A stretch of 64,000 nt of DNA, taken from Pleurotus ostreatus/Saccharomyces cerevisiae fusant. Its lineage: Eukaryota; Opisthokonta. This document shows, piece by piece, positions 13,093 through 24,620 of this stretch. Numbering within the stretch: the first letter of the stretch is position 1; every line of letters starts with the position of its first letter. The translations under genes and the position numbers were made by a program. Below the pieces are notes generated by a model. That model saw only the letters and a program-made list of their open reading frames with translations, searched no databases and was not told the origin of the DNA. Where the stretch lies: NCBI GenBank assembly GCA_024196135.1, contig JAMQCK010000012.1, positions 124,001-188,000 on the forward strand, given 5' to 3'.

Positions 13093-13102
13093 CCTTTTAT
13101 AT
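13093..13102 (-). promoter_or_regulatory. TATA box of AFR1
   Basis: ATATAAAAGG on the minus strand, about 40 bp upstream of the ATG at 13053. The distance implies a very short 5' untranslated region. Confidence 0.5.
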
Positions 13103-13159
13103 GGCGCCGTGGCACACACAGATGGACCCACGTAAAGAGCCGTACACACCCACAGTCAG

Positions 13160-13564
13160 TCAGTGAATTTCGGACGCCGGCGAGACAGTGATCCATCTAT
13201 TTGCAGAACAGAGAAGTCCTGTCCGACTGCAGCGCTCGACACGCCTCTGGCAGTACGGATGGTCGTCATCGAGCGCAACGTTCATCGCGATTCCACTTTG
13301 ACCCGCTGGGCGCAATTGTAATTGCTGGTGCACTAGCTCGCTCTGCGTGATCCACAAGAATGTGGCGGCAATGAAGGGCATCCAGGACACTATCAAGCTC
13401 CAGGATTGAAGACCTTGGACGATATCTGAAAGTTCAACATAGACGTCGTGCGCCGCACGTGGTGCGAATGCGCGCAAGACTGCCGTGCCGAGCTCCTGCC
13501 GGAAGCAGCTTCCTCAGCATCTCCACCGTCGCGCTGCTTCTCCCGCCGCAAGAACTTCATCGAC
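13160..13564 (-). pseudogene. Possible 3' fragment of a gene interrupted by the transposon
   Basis: On the minus strand, open frames run up to the left transposon boundary. One contains a membrane-like stretch (LQSWSLIVSWMPFIAATFLW). The other half of such a gene would be the open frame to the right of 18393. The two halves were adjacent before insertion, but the join does not give one long frame without a further intron or frame change. Family unknown; this is an inference from position only. Confidence 0.25.
13557..13564. repeat. Target-site duplication, left copy (TCATCGAC)
   Basis: The 8 bp directly outside the left inverted repeat are identical, in the same orientation, to 18393-18400 directly outside the right one. 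Confidence 0.9.
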
Positions 13565-13652
13565 CAAGAGGTGGGCGATCCGTCAATCGGCGACGTCGAT
13601 CTGGCCACGCGAGACGCTGATCGCAGCACCGGCTCCTCCGCGGACCGGTCAC
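13565..13652 (+). repeat. Left terminal inverted repeat (88 bp)
   Basis: Exact reverse complement of 18305-18392. Similarity falls off just inside, apart from a few shared bases around the cggtcac end. Confidence 0.95.
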
Positions 13653-13778
13653 CTGCCTGCGTCATGTGATAGCACGTGTATTGCAGTTGAACTTCCGCAA
13701 ATGTCCGCGGAAGGAAGCTGGCAGCCATATTCGAGACTTTGAGTAGCTAGAACTCAAGTAATGTCTACTTTCTACACT

Positions 13779-16700
13779 CTACATGAATTGGTTAGGGGTA
13801 TAGCTAGGGGATTCTATGTAAAAAGGGTTTGTATCTATAATTGAAGGAAGATGGGGAGCGGGAGGTTGCGATGAGCGCCAAGGCCACGCAATTGGCTCGA
13901 GATTAGGTCGTACGTGCTGGTCATATTCGAAAGAAGAAGAATTTGCGATACCTTGGCCATTAGAATCGTGCATGGCCAGCCTTTTGGGAGCGCGATTCCT
14001 AGTGGGGGTTGCGTTTGGAGAGGCGCTAGCATTGCGCTTTCGGCGCGTCCTCGGTGGCTCAGCTTCGAGGATGCTCCTCTCCTCCTCCTCAGTGATGGAG
14101 ATATGCTGCCGAAACCCGCACGAACGCTCCTCCCAACCTACATGCTTGTCCTGTAGGTGGGCAGGGAGATTGTACTTCCAGTGCACTTCCTTGCAAAAAG
14201 CGCACTGTATGGGAACGTTTGTGCAAGGCTTACTCTTGTGTACCTTCGCCGTGGTCGAAACAATGAAGTTGTGGGCCTTTGGGCACGATGAGGCGGCTTT
14301 GGTACCGCCCGGAAGCAGCCCTACACTGCAGGTGCCGTCTGAGCCGCTAGGTGTCGAGGGTCCGCCACAAAAACCGCATGGATAGGGGAACGCAATCTGT
14401 TCATATTGAGCACGAACTCAGTCGAGTAGACAAAGGGCTCCCCACCTTTTCAGAAGGCTCAAAACCGCGCAGAGCGCGCAAGATATGCTGTCCTGTATGG
14501 TCTTGGAAGTCTTTCTTCATGAGCAACTTGTCGCATATTGCGCATGAAAATCGCTCTTCCCCCTTCGGTGGCGGTGCCTTGCATATGCTAGCGACATGTA
14601 CGACTTTTTCTGGATGAATGTGAGTGTTGGAACACGTGTTATGTCAATTTTTCCTTACCTTTGGCTTCGGAAAATCCTTCGTATGGGAAGACACCGTTGA
14701 GCACGTTTCCATAGGTCGGAATGCGTGCCAAGTCGTCACCGCGTTCAGTGTTTACACGCTCCCAGAGCGCCGAACGCAGCGATGACAGAACGGCGTCTTT
14801 AAATACCCATGTCGAGGGTGTATCGCGCTCAACGTTGTCGCTGACTTCCTGCGGTAAGTCATGTATAGCGACGTTCTGCGCGGTCTCATCGTCGAGTAAG
14901 ATCGCAAGGGAGGCAGGGACCGTAAAGACGAGCTCGCTTCGCGAAGTTGGAGTGCGGGAGGAGGAAGGCTGGCGCGCTTTAGCGCTCTCAAGGCCAATAA
15001 ACTTCGGTGAGCACCAGTACCACTCCAATTTGTCTGCAGTCGAGGGATATGCAGCAAGCGAAAGAATCTGCCCAGATAGCGAGTATCCAGACGCAGGGTC
15101 GGCAAGTTCAGCGCGCGGAACACCATGGATATCTGGCTGCTTCCCATTTGGCGGCCGAATTGCAGAGCAGTGGGCGATTGCGAGCGCGACCTGCTCGTTG
15201 CGGACACGGACAAGCGTGGCGAATAGATGTCCGGCTCGTATTCGATCGCCGAAGTCTATCTGAAGGTCCTTCCATCGCCCGCCCGTGCGATCCCACTTGT
15301 CGCCGCCTATTGAGTAGTAGCGGACCCGAAGCAAGCGGTCGTGGGTTTTTCGATAGTCGAGGTCGTGCGACCAGTCGAAGAGCTCGCGGATGACTGTCTT
15401 CTTGTGTTGCCAGCAGCCTGGTTTGATCTGGATCCAGAGGGACCGCGCGGGCAACGTAGCGGTAGGCGCCAGATTACGCAGCACATCAGCCTTGACAGAC
15501 GATAGCGGTGTGGGCGGCTCGGCTGCGTTGACGCGTTCGCCAGAAGCGCCTTCCACGGCCTCCATGCCACTCGAATCCGCATCGATGGTGTTCTCGTCGT
15601 CCTGAATAACGGAGCGATCACGGCCCTCTGAGACGCCTGGATAATGACCGCCTCTGGGCCGCATCAGATCCACCCCCGGCTGCGAGAAGAGCGCCGCAAA
15701 GTCGATAGGTCGGCCGCAGCGCTCGAGGAATGCGGAGGCGTCACGAGAGGCTGCCTTCCAGCACTCCAGGATGTTGCATGTCTTGGCGACAACATCTCCG
15801 CGCCAATGACGGGGCCGGATATGGTCGTAAGCCGAGCTTCGCCCTAGGTTGAGTCGCGAGTCGGGGCGGTCCCATTCGGGATGCCTCTCCAGAATATCGT
15901 CCATATTCTGACCCGAGCGGAGGCGCGACTCGAACTCGGATATGTCCATGTTCGGTGCATGCTTCCCCTTCATACGAACACGGCCGAATAGCGTCTCCAC
16001 ACCGTTGTCACCGAGAAGGCAGAGGAACACCTTGAGGGCAGGGTCGAGCTCCTGCGTCTTCGCTGTGTTGAAGATCGCCGTCTTGAGCATGCATTGCAGG
16101 TCGCCATAGAGCTGGTTGGACATGAATGACGTGTAGTGGCGTTTGTAGAGTGCAGCGAAGAGGTGGGCGGCCTTGATGATGTGCGTGATTTGTGCCGATA
16201 GTGAGAGAGCGGGGTTGGTGAATGGCTCTATGAGGGAATGGATGGCTTCGCCCACGAGGGAGAGAGCCCGGTGGATCACGCGGTCCGCGGGCGAGAAACT
16301 CGTCGTGTCGAGGTTACGAAGCTCAGCAACCCGCTTGAGGAGCATGACGGCCCGAGGAACGTCCTGCGGGTCCTTCGGGTTCAGCAGCGCATGGATGCTG
16401 ACGTCGGACCAGTCGTACTGTGTCAGCTTAGGCAGCCAGACGGCGAGTAGTTGCTTGTTGACAGTGATCTCGTTCGCTAGCATCCCTTCCTTCGAGCACA
16501 GCAGAGTGCAGATACCTGTTCTTTGGTGAGAAAATGCCGGGAACATGGGATGGACCATACGTACGCTTCCATATATGCCGATAGTCGAAATCCATTGTTA
16601 TGTCTCCCTCCCCAACAAACAGATTCAGGCCCTGACATCTGTGAAGACGCTGGTAGAGCCCACTATCCATCGAAAGCTCCTTCTCCATGCAGATCATGTA

Positions 16701-18057
16701 CATTGCAGCACGTCGCGTAGCATCACCATCCGACGAAATCGCCCATAGCGGACCTACGTAGCTCTCCCCCCACTCTGAACGCTTCCACGCCTCGATACAC
16801 GAGAGAAGGAGGCGAGCAGAGTGGCAGACATCTCCCTGCTTACAGGTCGCAGAGAGATGGATGGGCTTGGCCGAGTAGCCCTCCTCCGAGAGTACCGAGA
16901 TGGCGGCGCACGTAAACTCCTTCCCGACATGAACCTTGCCTTCGCGGACTGCCTGCGCGATTGCCATCGCGTCGGTAAGGTGCTCGCCCAGGGCTGCAGA
17001 GCCAGACTCGGCGAGTAGTTGTGCGAAGTGCTCGAGACACATCCCCCCGAGTTCGTCGGTGTTGGGCAGATAGCACGGCGAGCCCTGTCCTGCCGTCTCG
17101 TCGATACCGAGCGAGACTCCAACGCGCCGGCGGGGCGGGCGAGGCGTGCTTGCACCCGCTTCTTCGCGAGGGCGAAAATGCATCGCAATGTTCTGCTCGT
17201 GATCGCCGACACGGATACCGGTGGCCGAAATACGAAGCTCGAAGTTGCGACGCATTGGCTGTATGGTTCTGAGTGCAGGCAGCGCGAGATAGGAGTGATT
17301 GGCGGCGTACAGAGCCGCGCTACCACCGCACTCGTACAGATATGCCGCCAGGTCGTAATCGGTGTCGGTGTAATTGCACGGCCGGTATGTCCCATCGGCA
17401 GCAGCCTGAACGCGATTGAGCAGAGCGTCAACACTCTCGCCACGATTGTGCGACGCTCTAAGCAGTCGGTGGACAGCTGGCACTTCGTTGTCTCTGAGGA
17501 TGCTGATGATCTTTTCGAGTACTTCGAGACGGGCCTCCTTCCTCAGAAGCTTGTGCCAGTCATTCAGGCCCTGGTCATAGTCAGCATAGAGTTCAAGTAG
17601 ATACCCAAAAAATGCGAACTTACCCCTAATCTATCCTTCTTCTCAGCCTCCTTCTGCTCTTGGACTTTATCAGATCTCCGTGCCACCCAATCCCTCACAC
17701 AAGCCACCTCCACATCGAGGGTGCTACACGGACCACACGACTGACCTTGCACGTCGACGGTTCCCTTGCAGCGGCGGGAGAAGATGACCATCTCGCCTAG
17801 CTTGGGACCAATCCGTGCAATATCGTATTTCGGGTCGAATGGGGAGCCCGGGTTGTGCAAGAGGAAGGGGTAGGTTATGAATATGGTCAACCCCCATACC
17901 AGGAGATACCCCATGCAAGGGAAGCGGATGTATGGCGTTGACACATTGGCTTCCGGGCGACGTAGTTCGCCAAGAGGACGGCGTGCGCGTTGCGGATTTC
18001 GAGGAACTGGGAGACGAGAGCGGGGCGATAGTGGGGAGCGCTGTTCTTGATTGCCAT
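13779..18057 (-). CDS. Transposase-like zinc-finger protein of the transposon
   Basis: The ATG at 18057 opens exon 1 (MAIKNSAPHYRPALVSQF...). The next exon has a Cys-containing N-terminal segment (RRCKGTVDVQGQSCGPC). Long exons (about 17480-16580 and 16510-14640) follow, joined near FDYRHIWKR and LLCSKEGMLANEI. The central part has motifs I know from a large repeated agaricomycete family: HALLNPKDPQDVPRA, FMSNQLYGDLQCMLK and VFLCLLGDNGVETLFGR. The C-terminus has several fingers: CAICDKLLMKKDFQDHTGQH, CGFCGG, and CAFCKEVHWKYNLPAHLQDKH followed by ISITEEEERSI. The arrangement of an FDYRHIWKR segment followed by a helical LLNPKDxxDV segment resembles P-element/THAP9-type transposases, but I could not place catalytic acids. 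It lies wholly inside the terminal repeats, so it probably binds and moves the element. Exact splice sites in the first introns are not certain. Confidence 0.75.
17667..17675 (-). other. Chance match to iron-type GATA consensus inside transposase exon
   Basis: ATCTGATAA on the minus strand, inside coding sequence (SDKVQEQ region). Listed as a caution for the two promoter matches elsewhere; probably not regulatory. Confidence 0.3.
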
Positions 18058-18304
18058 TGTGCCCACCGGTTGAAGGACGTAGGGCGAGGGGGGACGCGCG
18101 AGACTGATTCTGACTATGTACAAATTCGGGTGCGTGCGTGTGATACAAGATAGCTTATGCTGCCTGCAATTTATGCAGGCAGCTGGTTCGTGGTGTACGA
18201 GAGTGCAGAGAAGTTATACGACGTCGTCGCGCACACACAATGAGCGCGAAAGGCAAGTCGAAACGAAGCATCTGACTGAGATTATCCTGTGACGTAGTGG
18301 ACGC

Positions 18305-18392
18305 GTGACCGGTCCGCGGAGGAGCCGGTGCTGCGATCAGCGTCTCGCGTGGCCAGATCGACGTCGCCGATTGACGGATCGCCCACCTCTTG
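18305..18392 (-). repeat. Right terminal inverted repeat (88 bp)
   Basis: Exact reverse complement of 13565-13652. The outer end is at 18392. Confidence 0.95.
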
Positions 18393-18400
18393 TCATCGAC
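18393..18400. repeat. Target-site duplication, right copy (TCATCGAC)
   Basis: Same 8 bp and same orientation as 13557-13564, directly outside the right inverted repeat. Confidence 0.9.
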
Positions 18401-18658
18401 GAATTTTCCGAAGGCGGGACTGATCGTGGCAAGCCGGTCCTGAGCGGGATCGTCATAGATGCAACAGTGCGGTGGGTTGGGTGGCCGAGTCGACAGAGAG
18501 CATTCATGAACCGCGTCCACGTTGAACGCCTCCAGCCTTTGCGTCTGAGCTCGGATTCGCCGAACTTCGTCGCGCTCGAAAGCTTTATATAGATCATGAA
18601 GTTGAAGGGCATATTCAAGAACATTCAGCGAGCTCGAGGTCACGATATCGATGCTCAT
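18393..18658 (-). pseudogene. Possible 5' fragment of a gene interrupted by the transposon
   Basis: An ATG at 18658 (MSIDIVTSSSLNVLEYALQL) opens a frame that runs leftward to the transposon boundary. It has a charged helical segment (FERDEVRRIRAQTQRLEAF) and then a Pro/His/Cys-rich stretch. It would have continued into the sequence left of 13564 before insertion. No family recognised; the coding status is weak. Confidence 0.3.
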
Positions 18659-19210
18659 CGGTGCCACAAAGCAAATGCGTGGAGACGGTCTTGGGGTCCA
18701 GTCAGTAATGGAGGACCTTCGAACTTTGCGATTGACAGGGAAGACTATCGCATCAAGTGATGGTGTGCATCCCACAACTATTCAAGCCGTTTTTACTTAC
18801 CAAATGCATTGAATTGTCGTGTAGTATGAGTAGCAAGCGTATATCCTATCGAACCAAAATACTATCGCGTATCCTTCCTTGAGAAAGATATAACTAGACT
18901 GTAGGTAGAAACCCAATAAAGATACATAAAAAAGACACATAAGAGTGGCAACATAGACACCGCGTCGCTCGAGCATCGCTATAGCCTCGGCATACATATG
19001 GTACAGGCACTGAAGTACAGTAGCGGTACAATATGAATGCAGGCAGCGCTGCATCGGCGGACGTGATGGGTGGAATGTGGCATAGTGTGGTCCGTAAAGT
19101 GCATAGGAAGGATACATAAGTGGAATGGAGAACAAGAGAAAAAGAGGTTAGGTCAAGTAAGCCGAGCAGGTAAGCGAGAGACCGATGCGCGAGCAAGTCT
19201 CAACATCGCG
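18659..19210. other. Intergenic region, no supported gene
   Basis: AT-richer than its surroundings, with only short open frames. It includes the 3' flank of the gene at 19211-22015. Confidence 0.45.
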
Positions 19211-22015
19211 TTAGGCGAGGCGAGCACGCTTGGCGTCACGGATGTATTCGAAGATGTGGTGCTGCCCAATGTGGCCCCCGATGTTCTGGTAAACTTGGCC
19301 TCTACCGCAACCGCCGCCCCACTGGCAGTCGACACTCGCGTGTATGTCGTGTCCGAAATGATTACAGATTTGCGAGAACAGCGCGGTTCTGTTTTTGCTG
19401 TCGTCCAACTCGTCGGGGTCGATAACGAAGGCCCAGCCGCATATTCTGTCCGGGAGACCCTGATGGGGCCATCTGCAGGCCCAGAGCATTTTGCCAGGCT
19501 CAACCGGCTCGCCGAGGAGCTTCATCCCCTCGTAAGTCGGCGGGAGCAGATGGGCGGGGGTTTTCGGGGCCAAGTCCTTTGCTTTCTCCAGACGCTCCCG
19601 GAGGACAGAGTGACACTGCACGATCTGCTCGCAGAGCTGTTCGGACAGCACGGCCCTCCCGTCCATGAGCTCGTGCAGCAGGTACGCGGCCTCTCTCAAG
19701 GTGGGAGGGACGGCGTCGGCGTGCACGACGCGTGGATGGGCCATCCCTCTGAGAACGACATGAGAACAATGATCGGTTAATGAGAACATGAAGCACTCAC
19801 CCGACTGGGCTGCCGTAGGCGGGTGTGTAGGCAGGTCTTATAGTCGCAGAAGGCGTCGCCGCTGTCCGAGGAAGCCGCACAATATCGCGAGCCACACCAT
19901 TCGCACCCGTATGCGTGGAGTATTGAGCTCGCGCGCTACCCAACGAGGTGCCTGAAGAAGCCGGCATGGACGAGTGCATCGGGCTACCCGCATACGCACC
20001 CATAGTGCCCTGCGCATGCGCCGAGGCAGGCGCGGCGGCACTCGCATAGCTACCCGTCCATGGCTCCTGCGTCGACGACCAAGGCCGCTTGTTAGAGCGA
20101 GCGCTGTCGTGCGATGCGGCGGACGCTTGTACGATGGCCTGGTTCTGCACCGGCGGCGCCAGCATCGTAGGCTGAGGAATGGGCAACATCGTCGAACCCA
20201 TAGGTCGTGCGTCGACGACTGTCGCATGAGGGTACGTAGGCGGCGCGGCGGCGTAGGACAACTGGGCGGGAGCAGTGTGCTGGCGGTAATGCACGGGGGC
20301 GGGCTGCGGGTGGTAAGAAGGAGCAGGCAACCGGTAGTGCCTGTGGGGGTGCGGCTGGCGATGCACATGGGCAGGCGGGACGGCGGGCATGCCGTCCATC
20401 GGCGTGTTCGTGAATTGCGTGGGCGGATGAGCCATGGGTGCAGCCTGGTTAGACCACGGGAGCGGGGCAGCTGGCTGGTTGTGCGCGGGAGCGCGAGACG
20501 CAGGGCGAGCGTGAGCGGGCGGGAGGTTCTGAGCAGGAGCAGGCGGGGGGTTCTGAGCAACAGCGGGTGACGCGTGATGAGCAATTCGGGTAGTGGGCAG
20601 GCTCGGCGTCGGCGCGCTCTCCTCGCGCGGGCCATGGTAGAGAGGAGTCGGTGCGCTGGCTGCAGACGTCACAAGAAGCGGCTCAGCACGCGTAGAAAGA
20701 TCGACCTGAGCCTGAACATTGCTCAAACGAGGGCCGGCGGGCGTGTTCGCGCGTTCCTCGACCTCAGGCTGTGCCTCGATCGCGCGCTCCTCGCCCTCGA
20801 TCGATGTCTTCTGAGGAGAGGTCGCGGCGCTCTCCAAGATCACCGATGGGACGGGAGCTGGCTCGGGCGCAGAGGTTGTCGCCGGCGGGGTGCGAGAAGG
20901 GGACGGAGTGAAGTTGGCGACGTCGTCGATGATGGGCCTCGTAGCCTGAACGGCGGGAGCGCCGCTAGCAACATCGCTGACCGCGCTCGCAACGCTCTCC
21001 GTGTCCGTGTCCGAGTCGTCGCCACTGTCCGCGCGCGCAAGGGCGTCAATCTGCGCTTGCAGGGCCGCATACTCTTCTTCCCCCCTCCTGATCAACTCCC
21101 TCGTTTCCGCGAAAAACTTGTCCGACTCCTCCTGGGTCGGACGCGCTGCCGCCTGCACCGCAGCGCGGCCGCCCGCCGAGCGGGCAGGCGCCGCGCGAGT
21201 AGTCACCGGCGCGCGCGCAGTAGAGGCTCGCCCACGCGTAGAGGTCGCTCGCCCGCGAGTAGAGGTCGCCCTTCCGCGCGTAGAGGCCGCCCGCCCGCGC
21301 GTAGAGGCCGACCCCCTGGTCCTGCCAGACGATCGCGCGGTCTTTACGGGTGGCGTTGCAGTGGCAGCCGCGTCATCCTCGCTGTCCTCCACGTCCTCCT
21401 GCACCCGCGCCTTTCTGCCGCCCGCCCCCTTCCTCGGGGCACTGCCACGCCTCCGGCCCCCCATCGCCCTAGGGGGAGGTGGTGGCGGCGGCGGCGCGAC
21501 AGGCTCCTCGTCGTCCTCATCATCATCCTCCTCTTCGGAGCTGGACAGTTCAGGGAGTGGAGTCTCCACCGGTATTCCGAGGCTCCAAGTGTCGGCGGGC
21601 GCGACGCCGATGTTCTCGACGGAGGGCTCGCGCTGGAGACCTTGCAGGTGATTGAAGTGATTGAGGAGGAAGAGGCTGTTGGCGCTGGGGCTGGGAGAGA
21701 GGGCATCAGAAAAAATGTTCGAGTGGCGAAGATCACAACGCACCTGCGCGACAAAGCGCGACGACCCGGCTGAGCCCTCCCCGGGCTGGCTTGCAGGGAC
21801 AAAGCCATCTTGCCGTCTCCATGCTGCGCGTCGGCGTTGAGAGCTCTGCAAGAAGGACGGTCAGCGGAATGTACGGGTGAGAATGGTCGGTAGACGCACG
21901 ACGACTGGCGGGACAGGGTATTGTCGCCCTCGGGCTTATTCTCCTTCGTCTGCGCCTCCATCCTCGTAAAAGCGTTATTGCTCGCGTCGTAGTCGTTCCA
22001 AAAGAAGCCGGACAT
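19211..22015 (-). CDS. Large disordered nuclear-type protein with C-terminal C2H2-like finger
   Basis: Four exons give a consistent frame: 22015-21900, 21845-21744, 21690-19801 and 19748-19211, with introns of 54, 53 and 52 bp. The start is MSGFFWNDYDASNNAFTRME. The long middle exon encodes an acidic patch (SSSEEEDDDEDDEE), a run of eight prolines, tandem ASTRGRA-type basic repeats and a Pro/Ala/His-rich tail. These are typical of a disordered regulator or chromatin-associated protein. The last exon is ordered: a helical part (LREAAYLLHELMDG), then CRWPHQGLPDRICGW and a finger-like CQWGGGC...GGHIGQHH with Cys and His spaced as in a C2H2 finger. The C-terminal placement of the finger recalls the genes at 4896-6762 and 35696-36520. 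No specific function can be assigned. Confidence 0.72.
21225..21315. repeat. In-frame tandem repeat encoding STRGRA units
   Basis: Four to five units of about 24 bp (core cgcgtagaggtcgccc-like on the plus strand) encode (A/T)STRGRA on the minus strand. The basic RGR cores resemble minimal AT-hooks. Confidence 0.75.
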
Positions 22016-23935
22016 GTCTGTCGTGTCGAGGCGTGCGATGAGCGTAAAAGAGACTGGCGAAAGCGGAATGTGACGAGTTGGGAAAGCGCAATTTTCGGTT
22101 TTCCACCTGCGCGTATTTGCCCATATTTGTCCGTTTTTGGTGGCTGCGTGGTCCTGCTTGCAAAGGCTCACGCGACACCCAAACAGGACGCCTCGAGGTC
22201 AACGCAGCTAGCCCAGCCCAGCGACCGGTTGGGCAAGTGGCTGGCCTCGGGCCAATGCGTCGGTGGCAATTGGCCCGCGTCGACTGTGCGCGAGGGTGCG
22301 GAAGCTAATCGTTCCATTGTTCGTCATATTAGACGAGTCGAAAGGCGGTGTTTCGTCCGCCGAGTTGTCCGAATATATGATCTGTTCTGGATATCGTGGA
22401 TCGTCCTGGTTGTCTTCGTCGTCCATGTCGTCCTGTTCGCCAGACCGCCCAATCTGCGTATCGCTGCGCTAGTCTTCGCTCATTTGTCCGAGTTCGCCAG
22501 ATTTTCGGGGTCTGCGAAGTTTAGCAATCTCGATGAGTCGGGAGTCCGCCGGGCGAAAAGATCCGCCGGTTTGGGCACCCTCTCCCTCGCTCCTCGCTCC
22601 TGCGGCCGATTCCATCGTCAGATACAGATCCCAGTAGCCCCCCAGTATATCTGCTTCCTCCTAGCTCGCTTCCTCTGTACCAACAAGCGACGAGAAATGA
22701 CGAGCCAGCTCGCTCGAGCCGGTCCGGCATACCGGCCCGGCCTCCGATTGGCTTGGGCCGCCGTCTTTGTCGCTCGCCGATTCAAAGGACGCGCATAAAG
22801 CAGGCGCAGTAGGGTCCAGATAGCATTGTGTCTTGTCCGAGACGATAGGTGCGTGAGGCGGCGGCAGGCCGAGGGCGGGGCGCGCATTCCAGTGTCCCCA
22901 GCACTTGAACCGTGACAGCGTCGAGCGTTACGTGACGGCTGGACAGAGCTGCCGAGATGCCGACCGACAGCCATCAAGCCACCCGCAGCGTTGAGGGAAC
23001 TCGCATGTCGCAATGCTGCTTTCATCCAAACATCATGTCCAGCAGTATCCAGTGCCACAGGTGAGTCGGAGAGCCACCGTCCAGACATTTTGCAGAATTT
23101 GTGGCATGCCAGCGGACTCGCTGTCCAGTTGTTGGCACAAGCGCCCCACGTGTACGGCGTGATGGCAGCCGCCTGGGAAATTTGCTGCGGACGCCTCCAC
23201 GTCGACGGCGATGGCGCCGTTGTCCATGTAGCGGTGAGCAGCGTCCAGAGTCCTGTAGCGCCTTCCTGAGCTCGATTCCGTCCATAGAAAAATCCTGCGA
23301 GTGGTACTCTTGCGCCGGGGAGGCGCCTGCTGCCCTGGTCCTTCCGGGTCGCATCGTTGTGGCATCGGAGGGAGCCCGCCGTTGGCCGTGCGATCTGTCC
23401 CTCCCCACCGAGCTGGCCGTCGAAGAAGCAAGAAAAAGCGAAGCGCGAGTGAGCAGCGGAGAGCGTAGGCGCCTCCGGACATCCAGGCGCAAAGACAAAG
23501 CGAGTACCACCCCTTATTGTTTGAACTCGCCCTTCCTTTTTCAGCTCATCACATGCAGCTTATTCAGTTACCGAGACTTCCTCTCTCTCGCTCTCATCGC
23601 CGCCGATGTCGACAAACCCTCAGCGCGTCGAAAAAGCGCGATTCTCGCCATATTTCATGCGCCTTGCCCTCGTTGTTAGCTCTCGCACGCGCGGCTGCCC
23701 CAGCGCGCTAGAGCCAGACGGACACAGTCGAAGGTGCGCGCTCTGCTCGCTGTCGTTTTCTGTCTCTGAATCTCCCACAGCATCCTTCATTTGCCTCTTC
23801 GTTCTGGTCGCCTCGGATGGGCGCGTCCCCGCCGATGTCGCCCCACCGGCTTCACCCGTCTCACGCCAAGGATCTCGTTGGACCGGACGCAACGAGCGCC
23901 TCGCCCCGCCTACCGCAGTTCAACGCTTCGACGTA

Positions 23936-24620
23936 GGGCGTACCGCCGAGAAGTACGAGCAGGGCGTTGCCAGGTGCGTCGTGATCGTCCTGCGGACCTT
24001 CGTCATCTCACCCGCTTCGCAGAGCCCGATACACCCCGCGTCACGCTTGCGCCCCAAGTCGTCTCCGAAGCCGAAATGCTGTATCCTTCGACCGAAGACC
24101 GAGGGCCCTCACTACGAGAAGGACGACGGCCCTCACTAAGAGAAGGACGACGCCCAGCCCGATCACAAGTACCACATCGTTCGACAACTTCCTTCCCTCA
24201 AGACGAAGTCTATCCATTAAACGCGGCCCAGCTCGCATTCCACGCACTCCTCGACACTGCTGTGCTCGACCCGACATACTGCCCGACCCGACGCTCCGCA
24301 CGATTCAAGGCTCTCTTGACTCTACGGCCGCACCGCGATCAGCGGGCGGCAATGAAGACTCACACCAAAATCGCCAAGGCTTCGAGCGCATATACCCATT
24401 CCGTCCGACGCATAAGTTACATCTGCCCCGCTGCAAGACCAACTTCTCGCACTTGACGGAAGGACGTCTCCGTACCCGAAGCAAGGTCGTTTCCGGACCC
24501 GAAGCAAGAACGCTTCCGGACCCCGACGCAAGGTCTTTTCCGGACCCTGCCGCAAGACCGCCTCCGGACCCTGCCGCAAGACCGCCTCCGATTGACGCGC
24601 CGCCAGACCGCCACCGATCG
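23936..24620 (+). repeat. Dispersed degenerate repeat, copy A
   Basis: It is collinear with the reverse complement of 64000-63450. Shared landmarks in order are ccgccgagaagta, gccaggtgcgtcg, cttcgtcatct, cgcttcgcaga, ctcaa(a)gacgaagtc, and gctgcaagaccaacttc versus gctgcaagcccaacttc. Substitutions and indels are many. The class of element is not recognisable; its left end may lie further upstream. Confidence 0.65.
24460..24600. repeat. Tandem repeat of about 24-27 bp
   Basis: Five or so degenerate units of the form tccggaccctgccgcaagac. The last two are identical over 24 bp. It lies inside repeat copy A. Confidence 0.7.

Larger units (their letters stand above)
13565..18392 (-). mobile_element. 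Complete DNA transposon with 88-bp terminal inverted repeats (about 4.83 kb)
   Basis: The element is bounded by perfect 88-bp inverted repeats (13565-13652 and 18305-18392) that start CAAGAGGTGGGCG at the outer ends. They are flanked by an 8-bp direct repeat, TCATCGAC. One multi-exon gene on the minus strand (18057-13779) fills the interior. An 8-bp duplication is known for hAT, P-element and Zisupton-like elements; the outer bases CAAGAG would also be tolerable for hAT. Identical inverted repeats imply recent movement or recent homogenisation. The gene appears intact, so the element may be autonomous. Confidence 0.9.

Noticed and set aside
22070..22798. Plus-strand 242-codon open frame upstream of the disordered-protein gene
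   Set aside because: It overlaps the promoter of the minus-strand gene, has no domain, and its start is not supported.
23022..23510. Overlapping frames suggesting a retroelement in the 22-25.7 kb interval
   Set aside because: No reverse transcriptase, integrase, zinc-knuckle or LTR pair could be read; only the degenerate repeat is supported.
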